64,000 nucleotides of DNA from Zhengitettix transpicula. Lineage: Eukaryota > Arthropoda > Insecta > Orthoptera > Tetrigidae. Positions 48,655 through 60,095 of this stretch are shown here, one piece after another; the first letter of the stretch is position 1, and each line of letters opens with the position of its first letter. The DNA lies in assembly GCA_037074705.1 (NCBI GenBank), contig CM073591.1, positions 129,897,032 through 129,961,031 on the forward strand. The letters are read 5' to 3'. Made by a program: the position numbers and the translations under genes. The notes below the pieces were generated by a model. It did no database searches and was not told the DNA's origin. It worked only from the letters and a program-made list of their open reading frames with translations.

Positions 48655-49060
48655 TGAGAGGTGAATGTTCCAGGGTAGCAGACCTTGGGCATACGGTAAG
48701 AGTTGTCCGCTATTCCTATTGGAATAGTCGGCCAGCTGCCTCCTAAACTGGTCAAGGCACGGCGAGGGGAAAGCTGCGACCCCACAGCGAACCCCTCTCC
48801 CGCCATCGGAAGGGCGTGGGACAAGTACCAAATGCCCGACCTACCGGATACAGGTTTTCTAGGGGTTTCCCCGCATCAATTTTAGGCGAATTGCCGGGTA
48901 GGATCCTTAAACCATAGCCCGGGGTCCTAGTTAACCCTAGGCTACCTTCCTCTACGCTTTCGCATCCCCCCTTTCAAATCCCTTTCCTATGCTATAAGAG
49001 GGGAGTTGCCACTATGCGGATTACCCTATACATAGTCTGTCTACACCTAAAAAAAACCGC
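48655..49060 (-). repeat. Repeat A, copy 4 (inverted)
   Basis: The reverse complement carries the same ordered blocks as copy 3 from CTACATG-like start text to GGAACATTCACCTCTCAAAA. It is the only copy on the minus strand. Confidence 0.85.
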
Positions 49061-49104
49061 GAGTCGGATTTTGACCGGCGTTTGCAGACACCTTTTCCAC
49101 TAAC

Positions 49105-49300
49105 GACTGTGTCATATGTGCTCATGCGCTACAGCACATAAATTTAGGAAGAATTAATTTTTCTTAATTTTATGTACCTTTAGAATTTGTTTTAACATTA
49201 CGAATTTCTGTTTCGATATCACCTTGCTGCGCACTTGCTCCCGCTAATGCAGCCAGATGACCATGTCACTGCTGTAGCACACGCGCTTGCGTGGTCTGGA
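49105..49300 (+). repeat. Interspersed repeat B, copy 2
   Basis: Matches 33800-34030: TACAGCACATAAATT, TTAATTTTTCTTAATTTTA, TTTTAACATTACGAATTTC, GCTCCCGCTAATGCAGCCAG. Confidence 0.65.
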
Positions 49301-50138
49301 GAAAATTTAGATTAGTGACAAGATTTATGTTTGGTTTGGTTTATTCAACTTCTTAAGTAAGGAATTATTTATTTTAATTGGAAAAAACTGATTTGAATGG
49401 TTCAAATTATATTTTGATTTCGCTCGTTATGCCGTTCCATTTCAATGCAACCTGATGCAGCACATCTCTGTGTATCATAACAAGGCACGGAAATACAGAA
49501 ATATTACATAAAATAATCGATTTTGCAGTATATAAAATTATATACAAGAAATGGCAGTTGTGTTGGAGTAACCGTGTCCGAATCTGCATGTTCGGGCTCA
49601 GACACAGGGTAACTTGTGATAGTTTACCACAAAGGACTAGAACGCAAGACTCGCACTAGGTATCGACTTACCTGAAAAAAGAAACACCCTTTCTTAGCTC
49701 ATCCTAGCTGCATAGGTATTTTACTTCAGCCTGCACATAAAACAAGGTAGCACTCGTCTCACACAAGTAAACACACTGTACACTTACTAAATTAACAACT
49801 GCTACACATACAAGGCAAAAGTCCTACAAGCACCACCAGAATGAGGATCTACCATTTTCTACACCCTCTCTGCACGTGCTGTTCGTGAACTAACGTGGAA
49901 CACAAAGAATAGGTACGTGTGTTTGCTCCGCAACTGAGGGCATAATAGGCCATTCACAGAGAAATATGGTGAAAGAGACTGAATGAAGAGAGTAGAGCTG
50001 AGGGGGAAAAGCGGAGCACAGCGTGAACCCTTCCCTGAATACCCCGGGAGGTGCAGTAAGACGTGTCAGTTTAAAACGAGCCTTTTGTTTCGGCAACTTC
50101 GTAGTGTAAATCTATTCTGAAAACGACTCAAGGAAATA
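49300..50138. other. Interval without recognisable feature
   Basis: Mixed-composition text between repeat B and the mariner element. No splice-flanked exon or transposon motif recognised. Confidence 0.4.
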
Positions 50139-51480
50139 TACGAGGATTGTTTAATAAGTCTGGCAAAAAGTAACAAAAAGAATTTTTTTTTTAGAAAACT
50201 TACTTTATTTCTCATCATAATCACCTTCCTTCTATATTCACTAGGCCCAGCGAGTTTCCAATATTTTCAACGCATCACAAAATTTTTGTTATCAAATTCT
50301 GCAAAATATTCCGTAAAGTCATTTGACGAAAATTTCTTCCCACCTAGCCAAATTTTCATGTTAGAGAACAAGAGGAAGTCACTTGGAGCTAGGTATGTTG
50401 AATTGGGTGGATGAGAAACCAATTCGAATCCAAACTCGTACACTTTCTCAATTGTGACTTCTGCTGTTTGCGCTGGCCCAATGTCCTGGTGAAACAAGCA
50501 CTTTCTTGTGCGCCAATATTTGTCGTTTCTCAATCAACACCCGTTTCAAACGATCCAAGAGAGCAGCATAATAGAGCCCAGTTATGATCGTGCCCTTTTC
50601 CCAGAAATCTATGAATGTTATACCCTGAGAATCCCAAAACACAGTGGTCATCAACTTCCCAGATGACAAAACGTTCTTCGCCAGCTTTTGTCCATTTTTT
50701 TTGTTTTTGTAGTGTAGTGATGGATCACAGTTTCATCGACGGTTACGAATCAGGGTAAAAAATCTTGTGGGTTACGCCTAAACATTGCTTGATTCTGCGT
50801 GGAAATGTTTTTCCAAATCAGTTTTTGGTCCAGTGTCAACAGTCATGAGGCGGTGCTAGCAGTTGGCCTGGGTAACTGTAACCCGAAAGGGTGGCGGACC
50901 AGGCCGGCATTTGAAGTCTCAAGTCCTTGGGGAGGGCAGTGGTCCTGGGGGCGTGATATCCATGTGGGGTAGCTGACCGCCTCTCTCCCGGAAACGGGAA
51001 GAAAAACTCAGGTATGGGAACCACAATATCTTTATCTTGAGAAGTAGTACATACACAAGTAAGCAGCAGTTAAAAGCTTTCAGGACTTTCTCCCTGTAAA
51101 GCCTAATAGGCACACACGGGGAAGCGATATGCCCGTTTATGGGACGGCATATGTGCGCTGAAATTTAACTACTAACTAAGTCCCGGAAACCATCGCGCTC
51201 AAAGCATCGTGGCCAGTTTTTCATGTAGGATGAAATGCACGCGTTTATTTCTGAAGCCTACGGCATCAGCTACCTGAGTGATGATCTCAATTGGGCGACC
51301 AGAGCGAATTTCTTCTTCTGTGCTTCTGTAAATGTAAATGGTCTTCAATGCTGGTGCAGAATCCGAATGAACTTCATCCAATTCAGTCTGTGCACGTGTC
51401 TAACCCTTCAGATGAAAGTGTTTAATGACAGCGCGAAAGACTTATTTTTTTCATTGTCTTCGCCTGACTACATCTAACAC
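50139..51480 (-). mobile_element. Mariner (DD34D) element, split by an insertion
   Basis: The left end resembles a mariner terminal repeat (TACGAGGATTGTTTAATAAG). The transposase reads on minus: N-terminal EEIRSGRPIEIITQVADAV and FRNKRVHFILHEKLATML (51199-51381), then after the insertion VDETVIHHYTTKTKK-like text near 50720 and VFWDSQGITFIDFWEKG with the first catalytic D at 50631. The second D is in HQD (50483-50485) and the third in LAPSDFLLF (50378-50380). Spacing between the second and third D is 34 residues, the mariner signature. The second catalytic block has HQDIGPAQT for the usual HQDNAPAHT. At least one frameshift separates the first and second D. The copy is inactive. Confidence 0.85.
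50847..51185. mobile_element. About 340-bp GC-richer insertion inside the mariner
   Basis: Mariner coding text stops at ARWFPG-like residues near 51185 and resumes with TVD-like residues near 50846. The intervening sequence (GGCGGTGCTAGCAGTTGGCC, AACCCGAAAGGGTGGCGG, CTCTCCCGGAAACGGGAAG) is GC-richer and not mariner. No clear target duplication was seen. It may be the 5' part of an unrelated retroelement. Confidence 0.6.
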
Positions 51481-51825
51481 TACAGGAGGCTGCCAACGAT
51501 GAACTACGACTGGTATATGTTTAAAAGTTTTAGAAATATCTTTTAAAGGATCATGTTTACCTACAATGTCTTATTTAGTGCAATTTCTATTTCTCTCAAA
51601 GGAATTTCTTCCCAACTAGAGAAATATATTACATTCAATATTTTTCCAATTTAGTAATAAATATTCCCAAGAGATAAAAGGCTCACCCATTTTTTCGAAA
51701 TTTGTAACGAGAAACACGCTGTTGAAACAAATTATAAAAACCTATTAAATACCGTATATACATAGATAATATTTTTTAACCTAAATCTGGAAAATTCACG
51801 ATCTTTATGCGTGTCTGGTTTTTTT

Positions 51826-52375
51826 GGGGGGCAACAGGCTACATGAGGGTAATCCACTTTGGGCAACTCCCTTTTAATAGCATAGGAAGGGATTTGAAAG
51901 GGGGGATGCGGAAGGGTAGAGGAAGGTAGGCAAGGGTTACTAGGGCCCCCGGGCTATAGTTTAAGGATCCTACCCGGCATTCGCCTAAAAAAATGCAGGG
52001 AAAACCTGCATCGGGTAGGTCGGACATTGGGTACTTGTCCCACGCCCTTCCGGTAGCGGGAGACGAGTTTGCTGTGGGGACGCAGCATTCCCTTCTCCGT
52101 GCCTCGACCAGTTTAGGAGGCAGCTGGCCGACTATTCCAATGGGAATAGCGAACAACTCTTACCGTATGCCCAAGGTCTGCGACCCCGGAACATACACCT
52201 CTCAAAACAGGCCGAGGTGCCTCGGCTTGTGGGAACCTTAGTTCAAAAACGGAGAGGAAAAGGCATACCCAAAGGTATTCCCTTCGTATCTCTCCTAAAA
52301 GGTTCTGCCTGCGAGAGAACATCCCTCGCAGGTATTGCCTGCGAGAGAATAGCCCTCGCAGGCCTCCTTAGTTGC
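51826..52375 (+). repeat. Repeat A, copy 5, ending in a doubled palindrome
   Basis: The same ordered blocks as copy 3, from GGCAACAGGCTACATGAGGG to AACATACACCTCTCAAAAC. At the end a 30-bp unit is tandemly doubled: CCTGCGAG (52308-52315) pairs with CTCGCAGG (52325-52332), and again 52338-52345 with 52355-52362. Confidence 0.85.
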
Positions 52376-52738
52376 GTGTCTGGTAAGTTTTCCACGTCTT
52401 AACTAAAATGCTTTACTTAATTTGTCTGCAGGTCACTTTCCCGAACTTCTAAATTTGGACTTTTTCATTTAATTAGTAGTATTTAGCCTTTTTATGTATT
52501 TCTCCGAATATAATTATTATTTATCGTCTCAATTGTTCCTTTTATTACAATTTATTTTAACATTAAGCTTCTCAGAATATAACTATTTACTTTGGCTGTG
52601 ATATTTCAAAGTCTCCGTAACAGATTATTAATTTATCTCCGGCAAAGTTCACAAGCGCACAACTAATTCTATGATTACGTAGGTGTGAGGTTTGTTGCAT
52701 TGAGTGAATAATAAATTTAAAGTATATTGTGGTACTCA

Positions 52739-52902
52739 AATCTGTCAACTCTACTTTTTCACATTTCATTTAATTATTTGATGGAATAAAAAATTTATCA
52801 ACCTAACTTACCTTTTATAATAACAATATAATTACGCCAAATAAGTCGCGCGTATATAAGTACATAGACTTAAATTTTTATATTATATTTAGAATCACAC
52901 AC

Positions 52903-52935
<33 letters not shown>
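52739..52935. repeat. Large inverted repeat, left arm, ending in (TA)n
   Basis: The reverse complement of this arm matches 56580-56763 over about 180 bases, e.g. GTGTGTGATTCTAAATATAA and GGCGTAATTATATTGTTA. Similarity ends near 52739 at TTGACAGATTT. Both inner ends are (TA)n runs. Confidence 0.85.
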
Positions 52936-52936
<1 letters not shown>

Positions 52937-53489
52937 TATCTCATAAGCAACATTGATCAATCTGGTATAATATTTGCATTCATAATCTAAATTCTTTACA
53001 TTATTTGCTAATCGAAATTGTTGTTTTTAAAATAAATATGTTTGGACACAAGTAGGTAATTTTGGACGTTGAATTTCAAATTATTTCTATGTTTATTGAT
53101 TCTAGTTTTCAGACAGCGTATCATTTGCCGTATATAACAAGAATTACAATATAAACAATTAATTTAGTAAATAAAATTATTTTTTATCTAAAGTGTTAAT
53201 TTTGTCCGTAATATGTTTAACTGAATTTAAATTATTAAATTAGAATATAACAAAGTCACCGCGATGGAGCGCCAATTGATGTAGTATTCAATTTAGAAGA
53301 ATACAAAAAAAAAATCACGTTGGACGCCAATAAATATGCTAAACAATTTAATAGAAAACAACCCCCATGATGTGGTGACAATTAATATAGTAATCAAATT
53401 ATGATTTGGTAAATGATATATCTTAATTGAATTTTAAATACAGAAACATTTATTACCATTTATATTTAATTCTATTTAATACAAAAACT

Positions 53490-53545
53490 TTTTACATAGA
53501 TGCCGCAGCTTTATCAATTTCTTCAAACCTTCAGGGTCTCTAAAA
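53490..53545 (-). other. Weak minus-strand exon candidate
   Basis: TATTACTTTTAG precedes a short frame DPEGLKKLIKLRH with a possible donor TAT|GTAAAA. The incoming phase (2) does not match the neighbouring candidate exons. Low support. Confidence 0.2.
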
Positions 53546-54063
53546 GTAATAGTAACCGGAAATGATAAAAGATAATTAAAAAATATATATTACAAAGTAT
53601 TGAATTGAATTTACATGAGTAATTACTAAGATAAGAAAAATCTATAGCGATCTGACGGTACGGTATTTTATACCAGGTTTACAATAAAATTTTGATACAT
53701 ATCAGACATCGGAGCAGCTCTCGTTATTATTCACTTCACATATTGTTTATCTTTTCACAAACTATTTAAAATATTTTAATTTAACAGACCATAATGTGCA
53801 CTAACTTACACACAATTTACGCAGAACAGTTCAGTCAGCACAACAAACCAATTTTCCACGACAATCAAGTCCTTCAGAATGTTTTACCAGATAAACCGAT
53901 CATTTTTAAATCTCAGCGGAGTTATAACTCTTTCATAAACTTATATAACAACTTTTAAAACAATAAAACGCTCCGTGTGAAAATTTTAAATATAAATTAA
54001 TGAACACACAAAGAATTTTAAATTATATGCCAAAATTGCTTTGTCGTGTGCAAACATATGTAC

Positions 54064-54170
54064 CTCCATAATCACATTTGATTTGGATAAAATAATAATT
54101 TTAGGTGAATAATTAAGACATTTTCCTAGATAGCTGAGCATAATGTTACACATCTGTTCCACTCCAACAG
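54064..54170 (-). CDS. Candidate minus-strand exon, unrecognised gene
   Basis: On the minus strand ATTTAAAG precedes and GAG|GTACAT follows a 107-nt block whose only open frame reads VGVEQMCNIMLSYLGKCLNY then SPKIIILSKSNVIME. Phase in is 1, phase out 0, which does not join directly to the exon candidate at 54390-54497. Hydrophobic content is moderate. No family recognised. Confidence 0.3.
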
Positions 54171-54389
54171 CTTTAAATGATAACAATAATTTAAACAATG
54201 CTTTGTTAATTTAATATTTTAAACATATTTTAACATAATATAGTCATGAAACGGATCTTGCCGCAAGTCATGTAAACTAGTGATTTCTTTTGTTTTGCCG
54301 TGTGTAATTTATTTCTGTTGATCATGATTAAGTGTGGAAAGAATATGGACTTTAAAAAATAAAATGCGGAGAAATGAATTATTATATAC

Positions 54390-54497
54390 CTCAAGAATGG
54401 CCTCCACTGTGGAATTATAATCATTAATGTTGTATACATAAAAACGTCCAAAATAAGAAATATCAGGAAATTGTTGCTTCATTTCTGGATGAATATC
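54390..54497 (-). CDS. Candidate minus-strand exon, unrecognised gene
   Basis: On the minus strand the block follows TTATTTAATTTCAG and is followed by GAG|GTATAT. It is 108 nt, phase 0-0, and encodes 36 residues (DIHPEMKQQFPDISYFGRFY, then VYNINDYNSTVEAILE). Splice sites and amino-acid composition look genuine, and it stands out from the AT-rich surroundings. Partner exons upstream (to the right) were not found, so it may be a remnant of a gene or part of one extending beyond what I can resolve. Confidence 0.4.
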
Positions 54498-54971
54498 CTG
54501 AAATTAAATAATACAAATAGTCAGTAAAATATAATTATTCAATTAAAAACAAAATAAATTTAACTGTTTTGATGTTTTGGTCATAGTTTAAAATAATAAG
54601 ATAATTACCAATTCGTATAAGAAATCCACATATTTAGAAACTGTCCTTAATTACATGTCAAATCACCCACTTTCGCACAAAAAAAAAGAGATTTATAATA
54701 TAGTAGAAATTATCCCATCATAAATATAAACTTAACAAAATTGTTAATATACTTCTTCTAAATTCTTACCCGTTACAATTTAATTACAAATACATCAAAA
54801 TTGTATTGGTTAAAGTCAAGTACGATAATACAATTTATTAATTAGTAAATAAGAACAAAATTTTATCGTAGTACAATTTCTTGAAAGTATACAATATAAA
54901 CTTATTGATTTCCAATTATCAAATCACTAATGGCCTCTAATTAGTATTACAATATATATAAAGAAAGTTTT

Positions 54972-55203
54972 AAAGATGCCGCGCTCCTCATCCTCCGCGC
55001 GCTGTTTGTTCTTCAGTTGTTCCGCCAATTGGCACTCCATCTGACGGCTATTAATACAACGTGCGAAGGATAATTATAAAAAAGATAGATTTTAAACAAT
55101 ATTCGTAAGGTGGACAAAGAACTGATAAAAGTAAACTTAAATTGTCGGTTTATAAGACAATTGAAGAACAAACCGCGCGGAGCATGAGGAGCGCGGCATC
55201 TTT
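54972..55203. repeat. Inverted repeat with GC-rich 20-bp core
   Basis: AAAGATGCCGCGCTCCTCAT (54972-54991) pairs exactly with 55184-55203. Pairing extends with mismatches on both sides (CGCGCGG, TGTTCTTCA). A (TA)n run follows at about 55228-55302. Confidence 0.85.
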
Positions 55204-55225
55204 AAAACCGAAGAAAGTATACTTT

Positions 55226-55227
<2 letters not shown>

Positions 55228-55295
<68 letters not shown>

Positions 55296-55302
55296 TGTAA
55301 TA
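55228..55302. repeat. (TA)n microsatellite
   Basis: Long uninterrupted TA dinucleotide run with one CA change. Confidence 0.95.
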
Positions 55303-55699
55303 AACATACGGGTGTCCAATTAAAAAAATATTAAAATTATTTAATTATCAAAAATTAGCAATTATACAATTTAAAATTATAAAAAGGATCTCATTCTCTC
55401 ATGGGTCTTTACTGGGTTTGATAACGGACAGAACATTTAAATAATCAAATAACCCAACATTTATCTTTAAATTAAAAGAAATATTTATTTGTCTAGACAT
55501 AGACGAAAATTATTGACAAACTTATTCTACCATATTGATTTTAAATTTAAAGAGTTTATTTTATTAACACAAAAGAAAAGAACGATATCTGACTGTATCT
55601 TTTAATTCCGTTTACACATATTAATACCATGAAATTTCAACTTACGATTACTCAGAAAAATTTGGCTCGTTCGTACACACACACTTTATATACTGGACG

Positions 55700-56578
55700 T
55701 TTAAACACTGACTCTAACACACACTGTTGGTTTGACGAAGGCTGGTTCTCCGTTCGTGAAGGACATATCACTTGCTCGTGGTGAAAACTACTCGACGCTG
55801 GATGCAGTGTCCTGGTCTCCTACCATCGAAGACAGTGGTCTAATTTTGATATTACAACAGATTAGACTTCAGCATACAAAAATGTTTATCGTTGAATATT
55901 TTGCTATTTCTCTCGCAGGCTGCAACTTATAAGACATTCTCCTACCTTAAACGATGTCTGTTTTAGTCATTCTTCAGTGGTCGCCGCATAACTATCTCAC
56001 TCACAATTCTCCAGTCTCGGGGGTCACAGCACCCCTCTCCCACTCTAACTCCAACTGCTGACTCCAAAACTCAACTAACTTTTTCAAAAGCCGCTCTCGC
56101 TTAAATATCATAGTCCCTTCCTTTTTCCTTTGTTCCAAAACTACGTCGCAACTGCCCGATGACAGTTTCCTCCATTATCCCGAGATTTATATTATGCAGC
56201 TGCAGTTCCTTAGTTAGCAAGTAGTTCGCTACTCTGTCTTGTCCCAAAGCCGACCATCGAGACAGGTCTAATTTGTCTTTGCACCCTCAATTACTTTGAA
56301 CTTGTATTCTCACCCCCGCACGCACGTGCGCTGTTCTAAATTCTCCAGACCGCCCAAACTGCCCCTCAATCATAAGTAAACAACATTACAAACTGTTCTT
56401 TGAACTGTCCAGGCCATTAATCAGAAACAATGCCTGTCTTAATAGATTTATCTTGCGACAGGCCACCCGCATGTGCCTTGCTCTGACTCCTCAATACCAA
56501 TCCTAAGTACACAACATTACAACTTCCTCTGACGGCCAAGACCATTAATTTGAAACAATGCCTTTCCTTTAAGGCATT
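55700..56578. repeat. Unclassified repeat with internal duplication
   Basis: Less AT-rich than its flanks. ACAACATTACAA(A)CT, CC(A)GGCCATTAATCAGAAACA and AATGCCT occur twice (about 56385-56440 and 56510-56575). It might be a solo LTR or non-autonomous element. No coding motif. Confidence 0.35.
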
Positions 56579-56579
<1 letters not shown>

Positions 56580-56615
<36 letters not shown>

Positions 56616-56763
56616 GTGTGTGATTCTAAATATAATATAAAAATTTAAGTCTATGTCCTCAGATACGCGTGACTTATTTGGCGTAATTATATTGTTAGGA
56701 TGATAAATTTTTTATTCCATCAAATAATTAAATGACATGTGAAAAATTAGGGTTGACAGATTT
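56580..56763. repeat. Large inverted repeat, right arm, starting with (TA)n
   Basis: Inverted partner of 52739-52935. The pair encloses about 3.6 kb holding the GC-core inverted repeat and the minus-strand exon candidates. Confidence 0.85.
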
Positions 56764-58431
56764 CATATTCAATCAAATACTGATATCTAGTGTATTTCTC
56801 GTCATTTCATTTGAATTTTTGAAACACGATTGTGCGTTAATAAGAGCATTAAATTCTCTACAACTTTCCTTCTATGAGGAACTAGTCTACGGGGTACCAT
56901 TTTGTAGATATCAGGATTTATACCTTCATAATGTTTATGTTTTAATGGATTGTTAACAATAAATAATAATACTTAAGTTAAGCAAAATAATTCTGGATCC
57001 TCAAGCGCATTTGATAACGTGAGAAACAGAATACAGATTGAAAAAAAAAATGTGTGCGAGCGAGGATCGCAAATACGTGACAGCGCAGTGATAGACAACA
57101 TTGGCAGGTAGAATCGCACACTTCACGTTAAGTCACGTGACAGTATGTGACGTGATGGCAGTGTCTCCACCTTTACGAGCAGAAATATTTTTATCCTACC
57201 GTCACTCTTTGAATTATTATAATGTCACATTTTTACGGATACATCAAGTTATTATAATTTATTAGGGACAAAACTATTTTTATAATATATCTAAATAAAT
57301 TTCATGAAACAACATTAAACTCGACTTAAGCAGCACAAGAGAATATCTTTCTATACGAGAAGACGACACTGAAAACCGTGGCCTTTCGAACATGCAAAAA
57401 AAAAGTCAAGGCCCGCGGATAAACGACAAAAAAACCGTTGTTCTCGACCGCTGACGGAGGTCATATAAAAAAAATGTTGACGGGCGTGGCCTACGCTTCC
57501 TTCTCCGCAATACGTCTCACGGCGCGTCAGATTAATAACTGTGCGAATATCTCCAGAGTAGTGAGCGGCTAATGCGTGATCAGGATTGACCAACATTTAG
57601 CAAATACTCGACTGTCCACATGTTTCAGTTAACTGAAAATACATTGTAAAAATTATCTTGTAGTTTTCGTCAGTTTTTATTAATATAAATTAGCGACCTT
57701 TACAGATATTTTAAAATATCTTAGTATCATTCCATATCAAGTGACCAAATTTACAAATAAAATATTTCGCGTGTAAACTTAGTGTGTACAGGGTTACAAG
57801 GGAGGTGCTTTCAGCGTATGACAGAAACACTGTAGTAGTGAAGGTGGTCTCTGGTGAAAAACCACTTGCAGAAAGATCAGACCACGTGATCTGTATGATC
57901 AAAACCTGTTCAAACAGAGTTTCAACAGCGCCAGCTTTGTAGCGCGAACCCACCAAATTTTTGCAGTTCTAGTGTCGCAAACTGAAACTCACACAACTTT
58001 TCTAGCCCGTGGTGAAAGAAATTTCTCGTGGGTGTGTGGCATCCACCGAAATAACAACCGAAGTTAATAAATCTACATAACAATAGTATTTTTATTTATT
58101 TATTAAAATTAACTTTTAGTCCGGAGACTTTACAGTTGTGTTAATATAATAACAGTTTTTACAATTGTAAAATTAAACAAATAACAAGGCATTTACAATT
58201 TGTAAATATTTCACGTGTAAACTTGTGGTCTTGGATGTGGCCCTTGTCATTCCAAGTTAGAGAAACAGATTAATTTGTTTACCACATATTAACATATAAA
58301 CCGGCATGATTAGCGATCAATCTGGTCATTGGGGAAACTACATGTTTGAAGCGTTAAGGATGTTATGGGGGAAGATGGGAAGAACGCATATTTAGGGAGT
58401 ATTTAGTGCCAGTTGGTAGGAGGCGCTAGAG

Positions 58432-59634
58432 TTAGTTAATTCCGGAGTGATTTAGGGGGAGGATGATGTCAATTGGGAGTTTACGTTTTAGTCTGCGATT
58501 TTGTGAAGGAGGTGGTGGGTTACGGTAGAATAGCTCAATGGTGGGATTTGGATGGTTGATGGAGCTATTTATTAGGGACTTGGTAGATTTATGAATTATG
58601 GCAGGGATTAGGGGAATTTCAAGGTCTTTTTGGATATCTGTGTTGCGAAGGTACCAGGGGAATTTTATATTAAACGGAGAATTTTGTTTTGTAATTTGTT
58701 GGAGTGGGAATAGGCAGTGGATCCCCATATGGCACATGAGTACGACCATATGGGGCGGATTAAGGATAGATAGAGGAGTCTTTTGGTGCTAAGGGATATG
58801 GCAGACTTTCTGTTGATAAGAGGGAAGAGTTGTTTTATTTTGTTGTTGATTCTGGAGGTAATGTGGGCTATGTGAGGTTTCCATGATAATTTGGAATCAA
58901 GGATAAGGCCTAGGTATAGTGTAGTTTGTTGGATAGGTATTTTGGTGCCGTTCAGAAAGGAGTGGTTGAGGGAATGATTGGTTTTCAGGCTGAAGGAAAT
59001 GATTGTGGATTTGGTAGGATTTATGCTGATTTTCCATTTTTTAGCCCAGCTTTCGATATAGAGGGCGATTTGTAGTTTTCTGGAGCCCGAGTCTAGATAG
59101 GATGCTGCTATGGGGGACGCCAGAGGAAATAGGGAACGAATTTGAAAGGGTATTGTTAAATTTGACAGAGAAGGAGCGGTTAGTAAGGATTCTGAAGAGA
59201 GAATCATTAAGTGGGTGTTTGATTTTGGAAAGTAGTGGTTGGTGGTGTACTTTATCAAAAGCTTTTTCTGCATCTAGAAAGGCAGCAATGCACGAGTTAT
59301 TGGTGTCGAAGGAATTGTTGATGTAGGACGTCACTGAGTAGAGTTGATGGGTGCAAGAGTGTTTGGGCCTAAAGCCGTATTGACCAGAAGGAATGAGATG
59401 GGTTAATTCTTTGCTAAGGAGGGGAAGAAGGAGTTTTTCGAACAGTTTGGATGAAGAGGGGAGGAGACTGTTAGGTCTATAACTATTGGGACATGATGTG
59501 GGTTGATTTGGCTTTGGGATCATTATTATATGTGCGTGCTTCCAGGCTGTTGGGTAATATGTTGTACGGATGATTGCATTGAAAATTATTGTTATTAAGG
59601 TTGAAGAGTGATGCATGTTCTCACAATTTGGCAA
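58432..59634 (-). pseudogene. Jockey-type LINE, RT to C-terminus
   Basis: Minus-strand frames show AHIIMIPKPNQPTSCPNSYR, SGQYGFRPKHSCTHQLYSVT, FLDAEKAFDKVHHQPLLSKI and FPISSGVPHSSILS. Then, after a frameshift at about 59150 with loss of the YADD part, follow KKWKISINPTKSTIISFS, TLYLGLILDSKLSWKPHIAH and RLLYLSLIRPIWSYSCAIWG. The tail YLRNTDIQKDLEIPLIPAII comes after a final shift. Endonuclease and ORF1 are missing: the copy begins within the RT N-terminal region, exactly where the hairpin at 59631 starts. It is less decayed than the copy at 8750-9530. Confidence 0.85.
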
Positions 59635-59830
59635 GTTTCAAGTACTATTGTTGTGGAACTGTAGCAGATAGCTTCCTGAAAAATGGCAATTCAGGACAAC
59701 TTTTATGCGCTACACGAAGGTTGCAGTTACCATTGCAACCTTCGTGTAGAGCATAAAAAGTTGTCCCTGGTTGCAATTTTTCAAGATGCTACCTGCTACT
59801 ACAGTTTTACAACACTAGCACTTGAAACTT
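59631..59830. repeat. Foldback element with about 95-bp arms and 2-3 nt loop
   Basis: The left arm 59631-59732 and right arm 59735-59830 pair over nearly their full length, e.g. CTACACGAAGGTTGCA with TGCAACCTTCGTGTAG, and AGTTTCAAGTACTA with TAGCACTTGAAACT. Such a tight hairpin folds completely when single-stranded. It sits directly at the 5' break of the LINE. Confidence 0.9.
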
Positions 59831-60095
59831 CACAATCTATTCACGCGCACGGTTGCATTGCGCAAGTGACCTTTTTTCGTGAGGCCCTGGCGCCCCCCCC
59901 CCCTCCCTCTATACAACTAGTGAAACTAAGTTTTTGCACATCACTTGAAGCTTTATTCAACACTTATACCAAATTTCATCAAAATCCAAGGTGGTACCGA
60001 AAAGGTGATTTGGTCACTTGACATGGAATGACCCCTTATTCAATGTAACAACAAAGTTTCAGTATCTTTTTGTACTTTTATCAGGTTCATAATAA

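Larger units (their letters stand above)
57727..60031. repeat. Inverted 24-nt motif bounding a 2.3-kb nested insert
   Basis: TCATTCCATATCAAGTGACC plus AAAT (57727-57750) is repeated in reverse complement at 60008-60031 with 23 of 24 matches. The interval encloses a truncated Jockey LINE and a large hairpin. The motif may be a terminal repeat of an unrecognised element. Confidence 0.6.

Noticed and set aside
52587..52769. Minus-strand 60-codon frame whose start resembles the plus frame at 56732
   Set aside because: The shared start is simply part of the large inverted repeat; similarity ends where the repeat ends.
53490..54497. Resemblance of minus-strand exon candidates to the N-terminal beta/B-helix region of insect P450s
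   Set aside because: Only vague similarity (hydrophobic strand then acidic helix), with no PERF, heme-binding or I-helix motif nearby.
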